A DNA stretch of 64,000 nucleotides from Aureimonas jatrophae. GTDB taxonomy: Bacteria > Pseudomonadota > Alphaproteobacteria > Rhizobiales > Rhizobiaceae. The stretch lies in contig NZ_FNIT01000001.1 of NCBI RefSeq assembly GCF_900104035.1, positions 390,169 to 454,168 on the forward strand. The letters run 5' to 3'. This document shows positions 32,995-44,934 of the stretch, piece after piece. The position numbers and the translations under genes are program-made. Numbering within the stretch: the stretch's first letter is position 1; each line of letters opens with the position of its first letter. The notes under the pieces were generated by a model. The model was not told the DNA's origin. It saw only the letters and a list, made by a program, of their open reading frames with translations, and ran no database searches.

Positions 32995-33714
32995 ATGACG
33001 CTGGCCGCCGTCTCCCCTACATCCGACCCCATGCGCATCCTCATCATCGAAGACGACCGGGAGGCCGCCTCCTATCTCGTGAAGGCCTTCAAGGAGGCCG
33101 GGCATCAGGCCGACCACGCGGCCGATGGCGAGACCGGCTTCCATATGGCCGACACGCAGAACTACGACGTTCTCGTGGTGGACCGGATGCTGCCCGAACG
33201 CGACGGCCTGTCGGTCATCTCGGGTCTTCGGGACAAGAAGAACGCGACGCCCGCGCTGATCCTCTCGGCGCTCGGACAGGTGGACGACCGCGTGACCGGC
33301 CTGCGGGCGGGCGGCGACGACTATCTCTCCAAGCCCTACGCGATGTCGGAGCTGCTCGCGCGCGTCGAAGTGCTCGGTCGACGGCGCGGGACGCGCGAGG
33401 TCGAGATGCAGTATCAGGTCGGCGACCTGGAGCTCGATCGCCTCAGCCACGAGGTGCGGCGCGCCGGCAAGACCATCTTGCTGCAGCCGCGCGAGTTCCG
33501 CCTGCTCGAATACATGATGAAGCACGCGGGCCAGGTGGTGACGCGCACCATGCTTCTCGAGAACGTGTGGGACTACCACTTCGACCCGCAGACCAACGTG
33601 ATCGACGTGCACATCTCGCGCCTGCGCTCCAAGATCGAGCGCGACTTCGGCGAGCCGCTGCTTCATACGGTCCGGGGCTCGGGCTACATCATGAAGGCCG
33701 GCGAGGGCGCGTGA
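32995..33714 (+). CDS. OmpR-family response regulator next to degP
   Basis: A 239-aa regulator with an N-terminal receiver domain (Asp63 in VLVVDRMLPERDG, Lys in LSKPYAM) preceded by a short extra N-terminus (MTLAAVSPTSDP) and a winged-helix DNA-binding domain (LLQPREFRLLEYMMKHAGQV, NVIDVHISRLRSKI). A good GGAGGA precedes the ATG at 32995 by four bases. The gene pairs with the kinase 22 nt downstream. The link to degP suggests envelope stress sensing, but the system resembles CpxRA only in general terms. Confidence 0.9.
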   Translation: MTLAAVSPTSDPMRILIIEDDREAASYLVKAFKEAGHQADHAADGETGFHMADTQNYDVLVVDRMLPERDGLSVISGLRDKKNATPALILSALGQVDDRVTGLRAGGDDYLSKPYAMSELLARVEVLGRRRGTREVEMQYQVGDLELDRLSHEVRRAGKTILLQPREFRLLEYMMKHAGQVVTRTMLLENVWDYHFDPQTNVIDVHISRLRSKIERDFGEPLLHTVRGSGYIMKAGEGA

Positions 33715-33736
33715 TCCGGCGGACCGACGGCCCCCG

Positions 33737-35167
33737 ATGACGCGGCTGCGAGACCTCCTGCGAATGACCGCCGTCCGCTTGTCGGCGGTCTTCCTTCTCC
33801 TGTTCGCCGTGTTCGCGGCGGTTCTCCTGCTCTACGTCACCTCGACCGCTCAGACGCTTCTTCAGTCGCAGAGCCGCGCGACCATCGCGGAGGAGATCGC
33901 CGAGCTCAGCCAGATCTACGAGGGCGCCGGCATCGTCGGGCTCGTGCGCTCGATCGACCGCCGCTCGCGCCGACCCGGCGCCTCGCTCTACCTCGTGTCC
34001 GACGCGTCGGGCCGGATCCTGGCGGGCAACGTCGAGAGCATCCAGCCCGGCACGCTCGACGACCCGGGCTTCACCCAGCGCGCCTTCGGTTACGCGCGCT
34101 ACTCCGAGAACGAGACCGATCGCGTCCATACCGCCGTCGCGGAGGTTCTGACGCTGTCGAACGGGATGCGGGTACTGGTCGGGCGCGACGTCTCCGACCT
34201 CGAGCGCATCCGTCTGATCGTGCGCAACGCGGTGATCCTGGCGCTGGTCCTGATGACGGTCGGCGCCCTGGCCGCCTGGGTGCTCGTCGGCCGCACGGCG
34301 CTCCGGCGCCTGAACCGCATGTCGGCATCCACCGCCCGCATCATGGCGGGAGATCTCCATGAGCGCTTGCCCGTGGACGGCTCGGGCGACGAGTTCGACC
34401 GCTTGTCGGCCAACCTCAACCTCATGCTCTCGCGCATCGCCCTCTTGCAGGAGGGGCTGCGTCAGGTGTCCGACAACATCGCCCACGACCTCAAGACGCC
34501 GTTGACGCGACTGCGCAACCGCGTGGAGGCGGGCCTGTCCGGCAGCGCCGACGAGCCCCGGTCGCGCCAGGCGCTGGAAGGGGCGATGGCGGAAGCCGAC
34601 AACATGATCCGCACCTTCGACGCGTTGCTGATGATCAGTCGCGTGGAGGCTGGCTCCCACCCGGCGATCAAGACCCGCGTCGATCTGGCGGAGCTCGTGG
34701 CGGGCGTGGCCGAACTCTACGAGCCGCTCGTGGAGGACGATGGCGGCCGGCTGATCGTCGAGACCGACAGCCTGCTTCCGGCCGTCGTCAGCCGCGAGCT
34801 GATCGCGCAGGCCGTGTCGAACCTCATCGACAATGCCCTCAAATACGGCGAGACGCCGGAGCGCGCGCTTGTCGTGCGTGTTCGCGTGCGGCAGTCGGGG
34901 AGCCTGATCGAGCTCTCGGTCTCCGACAACGGGCCTGGCATTCCGACCGACAAGCACGACCGCGTTCTGGAGCGCTTCTTCCGGCTCGACGAAAGCCGCA
35001 CCAAGCCGGGCTCCGGCCTCGGCCTGTCCCTTGTGCAGGCGATCGCGCGCATCCATGACGGAACCTTGCGCCTGAGCGACGCGGAGCCCGGCCTCGAGGT
35101 GACGCTGAGCTTCCCGGCAGGCGAGGGGGAGGGAACCGATGGAGAGGGCGAGCGGGGCAGCGTCTGA
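33737..35167 (+). CDS. Sensor histidine kinase partner of the degP-linked regulator
   Basis: A 476-aa membrane kinase with two helices (~residues 15-37 and ~160-182) around a periplasmic domain of ~120 residues, a HAMP domain (~180-235), the dimerisation helix with NIAHDLKTPLTRL (His250) and an ATPase domain (N-box VSNLIDNALKYG, DNGPGIP, GSGLGLSLV). Its last 29 nt overlap the start of glnE in another frame, so the two are likely co-expressed. Confidence 0.9.
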   Translation: MTRLRDLLRMTAVRLSAVFLLLFAVFAAVLLLYVTSTAQTLLQSQSRATIAEEIAELSQIYEGAGIVGLVRSIDRRSRRPGASLYLVSDASGRILAGNVESIQPGTLDDPGFTQRAFGYARYSENETDRVHTAVAEVLTLSNGMRVLVGRDVSDLERIRLIVRNAVILALVLMTVGALAAWVLVGRTALRRLNRMSASTARIMAGDLHERLPVDGSGDEFDRLSANLNLMLSRIALLQEGLRQVSDNIAHDLKTPLTRLRNRVEAGLSGSADEPRSRQALEGAMAEADNMIRTFDALLMISRVEAGSHPAIKTRVDLAELVAGVAELYEPLVEDDGGRLIVETDSLLPAVVSRELIAQAVSNLIDNALKYGETPERALVVRVRVRQSGSLIELSVSDNGPGIPTDKHDRVLERFFRLDESRTKPGSGLGLSLVQAIARIHDGTLRLSDAEPGLEVTLSFPAGEGEGTDGEGERGSV

Positions 35168-38068
35168 ACTGCGGATCGGGGGCGGTCTGCCGCTGTCGGC
35201 CTATGACGCCGATCTTGCCGCGCGACGAAGCTCGGAGCTGGCGGAACGGGCGGCGGAGACGGGTTGCGATCGCCTCGCCGACTGGCTTCGGTCCGCCCGG
35301 GTCGATGCGCGGCTGGCGGCCGTTTGGTCGCTTTCGCCCCACCTCTTCTCGATCGCGCACGCCCATCCCGACTGGCTGCAGCAGCTGTTCGACGAGGACG
35401 CCGGCGCCCGCGTCGAAGCGATCATTGCCGGACTGGCTGTGCCGGTTATGGATGGCGCCAGCGAGGCCGAGGTCATGACGCAGCTGCGGCGCGCCAAGGC
35501 GGAGGCCTCGCTTCTCGTCGCGCTTCGCGATCTTCTCGGTGCCGCCACGCCCGATCGAACCTGCCGCGACCTTTCGGCCCTCGCGCAGGCCGCCGTCGGC
35601 CATGCGATCCGCTTCCTGGCGCTCGATCTCGACCGGCGCGGCGCGCTGCAACTTCCGGACCGCGCGGACCCCGAGCGGGGGCTTGGCCTCTTCGCACTGG
35701 GCATGGGCAAGCTCGGCGGCGCGGAGCTGAACTACTCCTCCGACATCGATCTGATCCTGTTCTTCGATCCCGATGCGCCCGCGGTCATGGACCCGGCGGA
35801 CAGCGTCGAGACGTTCGGCAAGCTCGCGCGACGGCTCGTGCGCATGATCGGGGAGCGCACGCGCGAGGGGTATGTCTTCCGCACGGACCTGCGGCTGCGG
35901 CCCGATCCATCCGCCATGCCGCTCGCCATCCCGCTACCCGCCGCGCTGGTCTACTACGAAGGCTCGGGCCGCGACTGGGAGCGCGCCGCCATGATCAAGG
36001 CTCGCGTGGTCGCCGGCGACCGCGAGGCGGGCGCGGCCTTCCTTCAGGAGATCACGCCCTTCGTCTGGCGTCGCTATCTCGACTTCGTCGCGATCCGCGA
36101 CATCCGGAACATGAAGGCACGCATCGATCAGCACCGCGGCTTCACGGGAATCGAGGTCGCCGGTCACAACCTCAAGCTCGGTCGCGGCGGCATTCGCGAG
36201 ATCGAGTTCTTCGCGCAGGCCCAGCAGCTGATCGCGGGCGGCCGCGCCCCGCGCCTGCGCACCCGGCGCACCGACGAGGCGCTCGAGCAGCTGGCGGCCA
36301 GCGACTGGATCGACGCCGAGGTCGCGGCCGAGATGACGCGCGCCTACTGGTTCCTGCGTCGCGCCGAGCATGCGGTGCAGATGATCGCCGACGAGCAGAC
36401 CCACACGCTACCGGACAGCGCGGACGCGCTGGAAACCGTCGCGCGCCTTTGCAACCAACCCGACGCCGCGCACTTCGCAAGCGCGCTGACGGGGCATCTC
36501 GAACGGGTGGAGCGCCGCTTCTCCGCCCTGTTTGCGGACGGCCGCGACGACGACGCGACGGACACTTTCGGCGACGACGACGCGACGCGCGAACGGCTTG
36601 CCGCGCTCGGCTACCGCCGGCCGGCCGACATGGCGCGCATTCTCGGCGGCTGGACCGAGGGACGGTTGCGCGCGACGCGCTCCGAAGCCGCCCGCGAGCC
36701 GCTCGGCCGGGTCCTGCCCCGCCTGCTCCAGAGCTTTGCCGCCGCGCCCGACCCGGACTCGGCGCTCGCGGAGTTCGACCGCTTTCTCGCGGGTCTTCCG
36801 GCCGGCCTCCAGTTCTTCTCGCTGATCGCCTCGAACCCGCGCCTCCTCGATCTTCTCACGCTGATCGTGACCTCGGCGCCCGAGCTCGGGCGCACCATCA
36901 CGGCGCGGCCGCACGTCTTCGACGCACTGCTGGAGCCCGCCTTCTTCCGCGACGTGCCGGGCGCCGACGCGCGGCGCCGGCAGCTTGCGGTCTTTCTGGC
37001 CGAGGCGACGTCGCTCGAGGAGCGCCTAGTGCGGCTGCGCATCTTCGCTTCGGAAGGCCGCTTCCTGATCGGCGTCCGCCTTCTGTCGGGCGCGATCGAG
37101 GGGCCGGCGGCCGGCGAAGCCTTCACGACGCTGGCGGAGGTCGTGATCGAGGCCGTGCTGGACGCGGTTCTGACCGAGTTCATGAAGGCGCACGGCGAGG
37201 TCGCGGGCGGACGCGTCGCCGTGCTCGGTTTGGGTCGGCTCGGCTCGCGCGAGCTGACCGCGAGTTCCGACGTCGATCTCATGCTCCTCTACGACCATGA
37301 CGAGGGCGCCGAGGAGAGCGACGGCCCCCGGCCGCTGCCGGTTTCGACCTACTACATGCGCCTCACCCAACGGCTGATCGCCGCCCTGTCCGCACCAATG
37401 GCGGAAGGGTTGCTCTACGCCGTCGACTTCCGGCTCCGTCCGTCCGGCAACAAGGGTCCGCTGGCGACCCATATCGACGCCTTCCGGCGCTACCAGGCGG
37501 AGGCGTGGACCTGGGAGCGGATGGCGTTGACGCGCTCGCATCCGGTGGCGGGGAACGAGGCGCTGCAGGTGGACATCGTCGCGGCGATCCGCGAGACCAT
37601 CGCCGCCCACCGGGACGATCCGCTCCTGTCGGACGACGTGGCCGACATGCGCGCGCGCCTCGATGTCCAGAAGCCGGCACGCGGGCTCCTCGATCTGAAG
37701 CGGCTGCCGGGCGGACTGACCGACCTGGAGTTTCTCGCGCAATGGGCGATCCTGACGGGGCGCGCGCCGCTGGAGGCGGTGGGGCGGCCAACGGGTGAGG
37801 TCCTGCGCCACCTGCGACCGGAGGATCGGGCGGGCCTCGCCCTCGAGCCGAGCGACGCGATGGAGCGCCTGACGCGGCTCGTGCAGCTTCTCCGCCTGGG
37901 AACCGGGACGGCGAACCGCGTGGCCGACCTGCCGCTCGGGCTGGCGCGACGCATCGCATCCTCGCTCGATCTCGCCGAGCCTGCCGCCATCGAGACCGAA
38001 GTCGCCGACACGGCGCGGGGCGTGCGCGAAATGTTCTCGGCGCTGCTGCCGTTCGATCCGAAGCTCGG

Positions 38069-38072
<4 letters not shown>
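35139..38072 (+). CDS. glnE: Bifunctional glutamine synthetase adenylyltransferase/removase
   Basis: At 977 aa this enzyme controls glutamine synthetase by adding or removing AMP. It has two nucleotidyltransferase domains, each with its G-[GS]-x9-DxD motif: GKLGGAELNYSSDIDLILFF in the N-terminal deadenylylation half and GRLGSRELTASSDVDLMLLY in the C-terminal adenylylation half, both followed by GlnD-type regulatory helices. It starts inside the upstream kinase gene (29-nt overlap) and its stop overlaps that of the convergent PleC-like gene by four bases. Length and motifs are complete. Confidence 0.96.
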
Positions 38073-40408
<2,336 letters not shown>

Positions 40409-40633
40409 TCACCGACCCCTCGAATGTCGATCATTGGATCCGGGCCGCCACCCGAAACCTTACCAACATTCAACCAGCCGACGACTCACTTGTCCAGCAA
40501 GCGCGGGGCACGCAAACCGCCCCCGCGCAAGCCGCGAGGGGCCGTGTTGCCCGTCTTACACACCGTTTTTCCACGTGTTTCGCCGATCAAGGTGAACGAA
40601 TGGTAAACGTAAATATTTATCGATCCGCGAGAT

Positions 40634-43282
40634 TTAATTCAGGCTTCGGACGACGATATCGGCGAGGTCGCGCGACAGGCCGGGGGTGGCCGCGAGGTCT
40701 TCCAGCGCCGCGCGCGCGTGGCCCTGACGAACCGGTTCGAAGGCGCGCCACGACCGGAACGCTGTGGCAAGACGCGCCGCTGTCTGCGGATTGACCGGAT
40801 CCAGCCGCCGCAACTGCTCGGCGACCCAGCGATAACCCGCACCGTCGGCTCGGTTGAAGGCCCGCTGGTTGCCGGTCGCAAACCCGCCGATCAGCGCTCG
40901 CGCGCGGTTCGGATTGCTGAGCCGGAACAGGGGATGCTGCGCCAGCGCCTCGACGCGCTCCAGCGTATCGGGCCGAGGCACCGTTGCCAGCAGCAGGAAC
41001 CACTTGTCCATGACGAGCGCGTCGTCCTCGAAGCGCTGGAAGAAGCTGCCGACGGCTTGCGTGGCCAGATCGCTGTCCGGAAAGACGTGCGCCAGGACCG
41101 TCAGCGCCGCGAGGCGATCGGTCATGTTGTCGGCGTCGCGATAGCGTCGTGCCGCGCGCTCCGGCGAACCGTCGGCCAGCGACAGCGGCAGGAGAAGCGC
41201 GTTGCGCAGGGCGCGGCGTCCTGCGCTCGCGGCATCCGGCGAGAAGCCGGCATCACCGCCGAGCGTCGCCTCGACATGGCTCAGCCGTTCCGAACCGGTG
41301 CGGGCGATCTGCGCCAGGACCGCCTCGCGCACGGCATGGACCCGCTCGGGGTCGACGTCGCGCCCGATCAGCCGCGCGATCTCCGCTTCGCCGGGCAACT
41401 GCATCATCTGGGCGCGCAGGGCGGGCTCAAGTCGCCCGTCCTCCACGCTCGCGATCAACGCTTCGGCGATGGCAGGATCCGTGGCACCGGCCTCGGTACC
41501 ACCCGCCTTCGCTCCGTCACGCAAGCGTTCGCCGACCAGATCGGTCAGCGCACGCCAACGACCGAACGGATCGGGATCGAGCCGTGCCAATGCCAACCGG
41601 TCGGCTTCGGCCTGCGCATGGAGCAAGGTCACGGGTGCGGAGAAGCCGCGCAGGACGGAGACGAGCGGACGCTCGGGCAGGTCCGCGAAGACGACGCTCG
41701 CACGCGGCTCGGTGAGGAGAATGACGTCACCCTCGACCTCGGCGCTGCCGGCTTCCGGCACGGCCTCGATGTCCCGGCCCGCCCGGTCCACCAGGCCGAA
41801 GCGGATGGGGATCACGAGGGGCGCGGTCGGGGTTCCGGCCGAGCCGGGCGCGAGCGATTGCGAAAAGTCCAGCGTCAGGCGACCGTCCGCAAAGCTCTCG
41901 CGCACCTCCAGCGTCGGCGTGCCGGCCTGGGCGTACCAGCGCGAGAACTGCGACAGGTCGGTCTCGCCCGCCTCCTCGAAGCAGCGGATGAAGTCCTCGA
42001 TCGTCGCGGCGTCGCCGTCGTGACGCGCGAAGTAGAGATCCATCCCGGCGCGAAAGCGCGTCTCGCCAAGGATCGTCGCGATCATGCGCACCAGCTCCGC
42101 GCCCTTCTCGTAGACGGTCGCTGTGTAGAAGTTGTTGATCTCCCGGTAGCGCGTCGGTCGCACCGGATGCTGCAACGGTCCCTGGTCCTCGGGGAACTGA
42201 TGCGATTTCAGCGTATGCACAGAAGCGATCCGCTTCACCGCGCGCGAGCGCTCGTCGCTCGTGAACTCCTGATCGCGGTACACCGTCAGACCTTCCTTCA
42301 GGCAGAGCTGGAACCAGTCGCGGCAGGTGATGCGGTTGCCGGTCCAGTTGTGGAAGTACTCGTGGGCGATCACGGTCTCGACACCCTGGTAGTCGCCGTC
42401 GGTCGCCGTGTCGGGGTCGAGCAGGACGTACTTGTGGTTGAAGACGTTGAGACCCTTGTTCTCCATCGCCCCCATGTTGAAGTCGCCGACGGCCACGATG
42501 TTGAAGACGTCGAGGTCGTATTCCAGGCCGAAGCGGCGTTCGTCCCAGACCATGGAGCGCTTCAGCGCGTCCATCGCGTAGCCCGCCCGGCTCGATAGGC
42601 CCTTCTCGGTATAGATGGTCAGCCGCACGTCGCGGCCCGACCGGGTGCGGAAGCGCTCCTCGATCGGATCGAGGTCGCCGGCCACCAGCGCGAACAGGTA
42701 GGAAGGCTTCGGGAAGGGGTCGTCCCAGACCGCAAAATGCCGGTCGTCACCCAGCGCCCCGGCCTCGACCGGGTTGCCGTTGGACAGGAGAACCGGCGCC
42801 GCGCGGCGGTCGGCCTCGACGCGAACGCGATAGGTCGCCAGCACGTCGGGTCGATCCAGGAAGTAGGTGATGCGCCGGAAGCCCTCGGCCTCGCATTGCG
42901 TGCACCAGACGCCGTTCGTTCGGTACAGGCCCATGAGCTGGGTGTTGTCTTCCGGGCGAAGCCGCGTGCGCACGGAGAGCTGGACGGCTTGCGCCGCGGT
43001 CGCCTCGGGAAGTGCGACACGGAGGCGGTCCGGCGAGACGTCCAGCCGGTCGCCCGCGATGTCGAGCCCGTTCACCGAGGCGGACACGAAGTCCAGCGCG
43101 TCGCCGTCGAGAACGAGCGGGCTGGCGGGATCGGTGCCCTCGCGCCGCCGCAGCGTCGACACCGTTTCCACGAGAGCCTCGTTCTCGAAGAGCTCGAAGC
43201 GCATCTCGACATGCTCGATCAGGAAGTCGGTCGGGCGGTAGTCTTCCAGCCGGACCACCTGTCCATCGTCGCTGCGCGCCAT
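40634..43282 (-). CDS. pepN: Aminopeptidase N (M1 family)
   Basis: An 882-aa zinc metallopeptidase that removes N-terminal residues from peptides in the cytosol. The exopeptidase motif GAMENKG and the zinc motif HEYFH (His307, Glu308, His311) with Glu330 in CLKEGLTVYRD are intact. The C-terminal helical domains complete the E. coli PepN-type fold and length. It has no signal peptide. It is transcribed toward the PleC-like gene with a 225-bp spacer, so the two may be separately expressed. Confidence 0.96.
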   Translation of the reverse strand: MARSDDGQVVRLEDYRPTDFLIEHVEMRFELFENEALVETVSTLRRREGTDPASPLVLDGDALDFVSASVNGLDIAGDRLDVSPDRLRVALPEATAAQAVQLSVRTRLRPEDNTQLMGLYRTNGVWCTQCEAEGFRRITYFLDRPDVLATYRVRVEADRRAAPVLLSNGNPVEAGALGDDRHFAVWDDPFPKPSYLFALVAGDLDPIEERFRTRSGRDVRLTIYTEKGLSSRAGYAMDALKRSMVWDERRFGLEYDLDVFNIVAVGDFNMGAMENKGLNVFNHKYVLLDPDTATDGDYQGVETVIAHEYFHNWTGNRITCRDWFQLCLKEGLTVYRDQEFTSDERSRAVKRIASVHTLKSHQFPEDQGPLQHPVRPTRYREINNFYTATVYEKGAELVRMIATILGETRFRAGMDLYFARHDGDAATIEDFIRCFEEAGETDLSQFSRWYAQAGTPTLEVRESFADGRLTLDFSQSLAPGSAGTPTAPLVIPIRFGLVDRAGRDIEAVPEAGSAEVEGDVILLTEPRASVVFADLPERPLVSVLRGFSAPVTLLHAQAEADRLALARLDPDPFGRWRALTDLVGERLRDGAKAGGTEAGATDPAIAEALIASVEDGRLEPALRAQMMQLPGEAEIARLIGRDVDPERVHAVREAVLAQIARTGSERLSHVEATLGGDAGFSPDAASAGRRALRNALLLPLSLADGSPERAARRYRDADNMTDRLAALTVLAHVFPDSDLATQAVGSFFQRFEDDALVMDKWFLLLATVPRPDTLERVEALAQHPLFRLSNPNRARALIGGFATGNQRAFNRADGAGYRWVAEQLRRLDPVNPQTAARLATAFRSWRAFEPVRQGHARAALEDLAATPGLSRDLADIVVRSLN

Positions 43283-43343
43283 CGAAGCTCTCCTGTTGGG
43301 TTCTCTGTCACCCGTCCGTTACCGCTCCGGGCGCCGGATGCCA

Positions 43344-43373
43344 ATCACGGGTGCCGGGATCGCGATCACGGGT
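43344..43373. promoter_or_regulatory. Direct repeat ATCACGGGT x2 between pepN and the DMT gene
   Basis: ATCACGGGT occurs at 43344-43352 and again at 43365-43373, 21 bp apart, which is two helical turns. They lie in the divergent spacer between pepN and the DMT transporter. This is the classic arrangement for a regulator that binds two half-sites on one face of the helix. No regulator can be named. Confidence 0.45.
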
Positions 43374-43449
43374 CATGTCCCGAGCTAACCATAAGTTTCA
43401 CGGATCATGCGGGAAGCGGGTCGACCCACCGGGATGCGGGGCGTAAGCG

Positions 43450-44442
43450 GTGGCCGAACGTTCCCGCTCCCGTTTCCTGACGCCGGACGCCATGGCCCTC
43501 GCGATCGATTCCTCCACCACCAGCCCGATGCTGGGCATCGCGCTGAAGGTCGTCTCGGTGGTCGTGTTCGTGGGGATGCAGACCGCCCTGAAGGCGACGG
43601 GCGACGCGTTTCCGGCCGGACAACTCGTGTTCTTCCGCTCGTTCTTCGCCCTCGTGCCGGTGATCATCTACCTGATCTGGCTGGGAGACCTGCGCGGCTC
43701 GCTGCACACCGACGATCTCGGCGGTCATTTCCTGCGCGGCGTGATCGGGGTCTCGTCCATGGGCTGCGGCTTCTACGCGCTCGGTCGGCTGCCCTATCCC
43801 GAATGGATTGCCGTGTCCTATGCCTCGCCGCTGCTGACCGTCGTGGCCGCCGCGGTGTTCCTGCGCGAGACGGTGCGGGCCTATCGATGGGGCGCGGTGC
43901 TGATTGGGCTGATGGGCGTGGTGGTGGTGGTCGCGCCGAACTTCACCTTGAGCACCGACAGCATCGATGCCTCGCAGACCGCCGGCATCCTGGCATCGCT
44001 CGCCGGCGCGGCGATCGCGGCGGTCGCCATGATCCAAATCCGGCGCCTCGTGCGCACCGAGAAGACCGCGACGATCGTGATCTACTTTTCGCTCACCTCG
44101 ACGATCATCTCGGCGGCGACGCTGGTCTTCGGCTGGACGTGGCCGACCTGGCCGCAGGCGGTGCTCCTGGTACTGGCGGGCCTTTGCGGTGGGGTCGGGC
44201 AGCTTCTGCTGACGGCGTCGTATCGCCATGCCGACACGTCGACCATCGCGCCCTTCGAATACACCTCGATGATCCTGGCGGTCGCGGTCGGCTACTTCCT
44301 GTTCGGCGAGGAAGCCAGCGGAACGACGCTGCTGGGAGCCGGCATCGTGATCGGGGCGGGGGTGTTCATCATCCTGCGCGAGCACCGTCTCGGGCTCGAG
44401 CGGCGCGCGGCCAAGCGCGTCAGCCCCGGCGCGGGGGGCTGA
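43450..44442 (+). CDS. EamA/DMT-family transporter
   Basis: A 330-aa inner membrane protein with ten predicted helices in two EamA repeats. Typical sequence pieces are QLVFFRSFFALVPVIIYLIW in repeat one and LLLTASYRHADTSTIAPFEY in repeat two. Such proteins export metabolites or amino acids; the substrate cannot be read from sequence. I used the GTG at 43450; the ATG at 43492 is an equally possible start and would remove 14 polar residues. The final codons lie within a long hairpin. Confidence 0.85.
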   Translation: MAERSRSRFLTPDAMALAIDSSTTSPMLGIALKVVSVVVFVGMQTALKATGDAFPAGQLVFFRSFFALVPVIIYLIWLGDLRGSLHTDDLGGHFLRGVIGVSSMGCGFYALGRLPYPEWIAVSYASPLLTVVAAAVFLRETVRAYRWGAVLIGLMGVVVVVAPNFTLSTDSIDASQTAGILASLAGAAIAAVAMIQIRRLVRTEKTATIVIYFSLTSTIISAATLVFGWTWPTWPQAVLLVLAGLCGGVGQLLLTASYRHADTSTIAPFEYTSMILAVAVGYFLFGEEASGTTLLGAGIVIGAGVFIILREHRLGLERRAAKRVSPGAGG

Positions 44443-44447
44443 CGCGC
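44415..44447. terminator. Hairpin spanning the DMT stop, shared by convergent genes
   Basis: GCGCGTCAGCCCC (44415-44427) pairs perfectly over 13 bp with GGGGCTGACGCGC (44435-44447), loop of seven. It covers the last codons and the stop of the DMT gene and lies 12 bp from the stop of the convergent His/Met-rich gene. It lacks a U-tract on either strand. It probably separates the two transcripts. Confidence 0.55.
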
Positions 44448-44458
44448 GTCAGACGGCG

Positions 44459-44788
44459 TCAGTAGCCGTAGGCCGAGTTCTTGTCGTTCGGGCTGTAGTT
44501 GTAGATCGCGGCATCCGAACCGGGGACCGAGAGCGGATCCACGACCTTGCCCTCGCGGGCGACCGTCGGCGAGTCGCCGGAACTCAACGGGCGATGGTTC
44601 GGCGCGCCGTAGGTCGAGGACATGGCGGGGCCGCGCATCGCCGCGTGATGCCGCATGGGCATGGGATGCTTGATCATGCTGGCATGATGCATGGGCTTGC
44701 GATGGTGGGTCGCGGGCTCGGCCGCCGAAGCGGCCCCGGTGGCCAGGGTGCCGAGCACGAGACCGGCGAGAATCAAACGGGTGTTCAT
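44459..44788 (-). CDS. Secreted His/Met-rich small protein
   Basis: Starting at MNTRLILAGLVLGTLATGAA (44788, with a perfect GGAGG eight bases upstream), this 109-aa protein has a signal peptide cleaved near ASAAEP. It then has a segment with alternating His and Met (HHRKPMHHASMIKHPMPMRH), and a C-terminal part with acidic and Asn/Tyr-rich stretches. The His/Met run looks like a metal site, possibly copper or nickel, but no family is recognised. The longer frame to 44860 has no ribosome site. Confidence 0.7.
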   Translation of the reverse strand: MNTRLILAGLVLGTLATGAASAAEPATHHRKPMHHASMIKHPMPMRHHAAMRGPAMSSTYGAPNHRPLSSGDSPTVAREGKVVDPLSVPGSDAAIYNYSPNDKNSAYGY

Positions 44789-44934
44789 CGAATTGCCTCC
44801 CAAAAGGCGTTTCCGCTGGGAGCGCCCGACCCTTGCCGGACGACGCGGCGGACATGACAAGACCTACAATGCACGAGATCGTGATCGCGTTCGGGCCGAA
44901 CCGTCAGCTTGCCAAAGTTTAATCCGCGGCGCCC

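Noticed and set aside
40550..40580. DnaA box (TTTTTCCACG) upstream of the PleC-like gene
   Set aside because: Matches only seven of nine consensus bases and stands alone; no origin features nearby.
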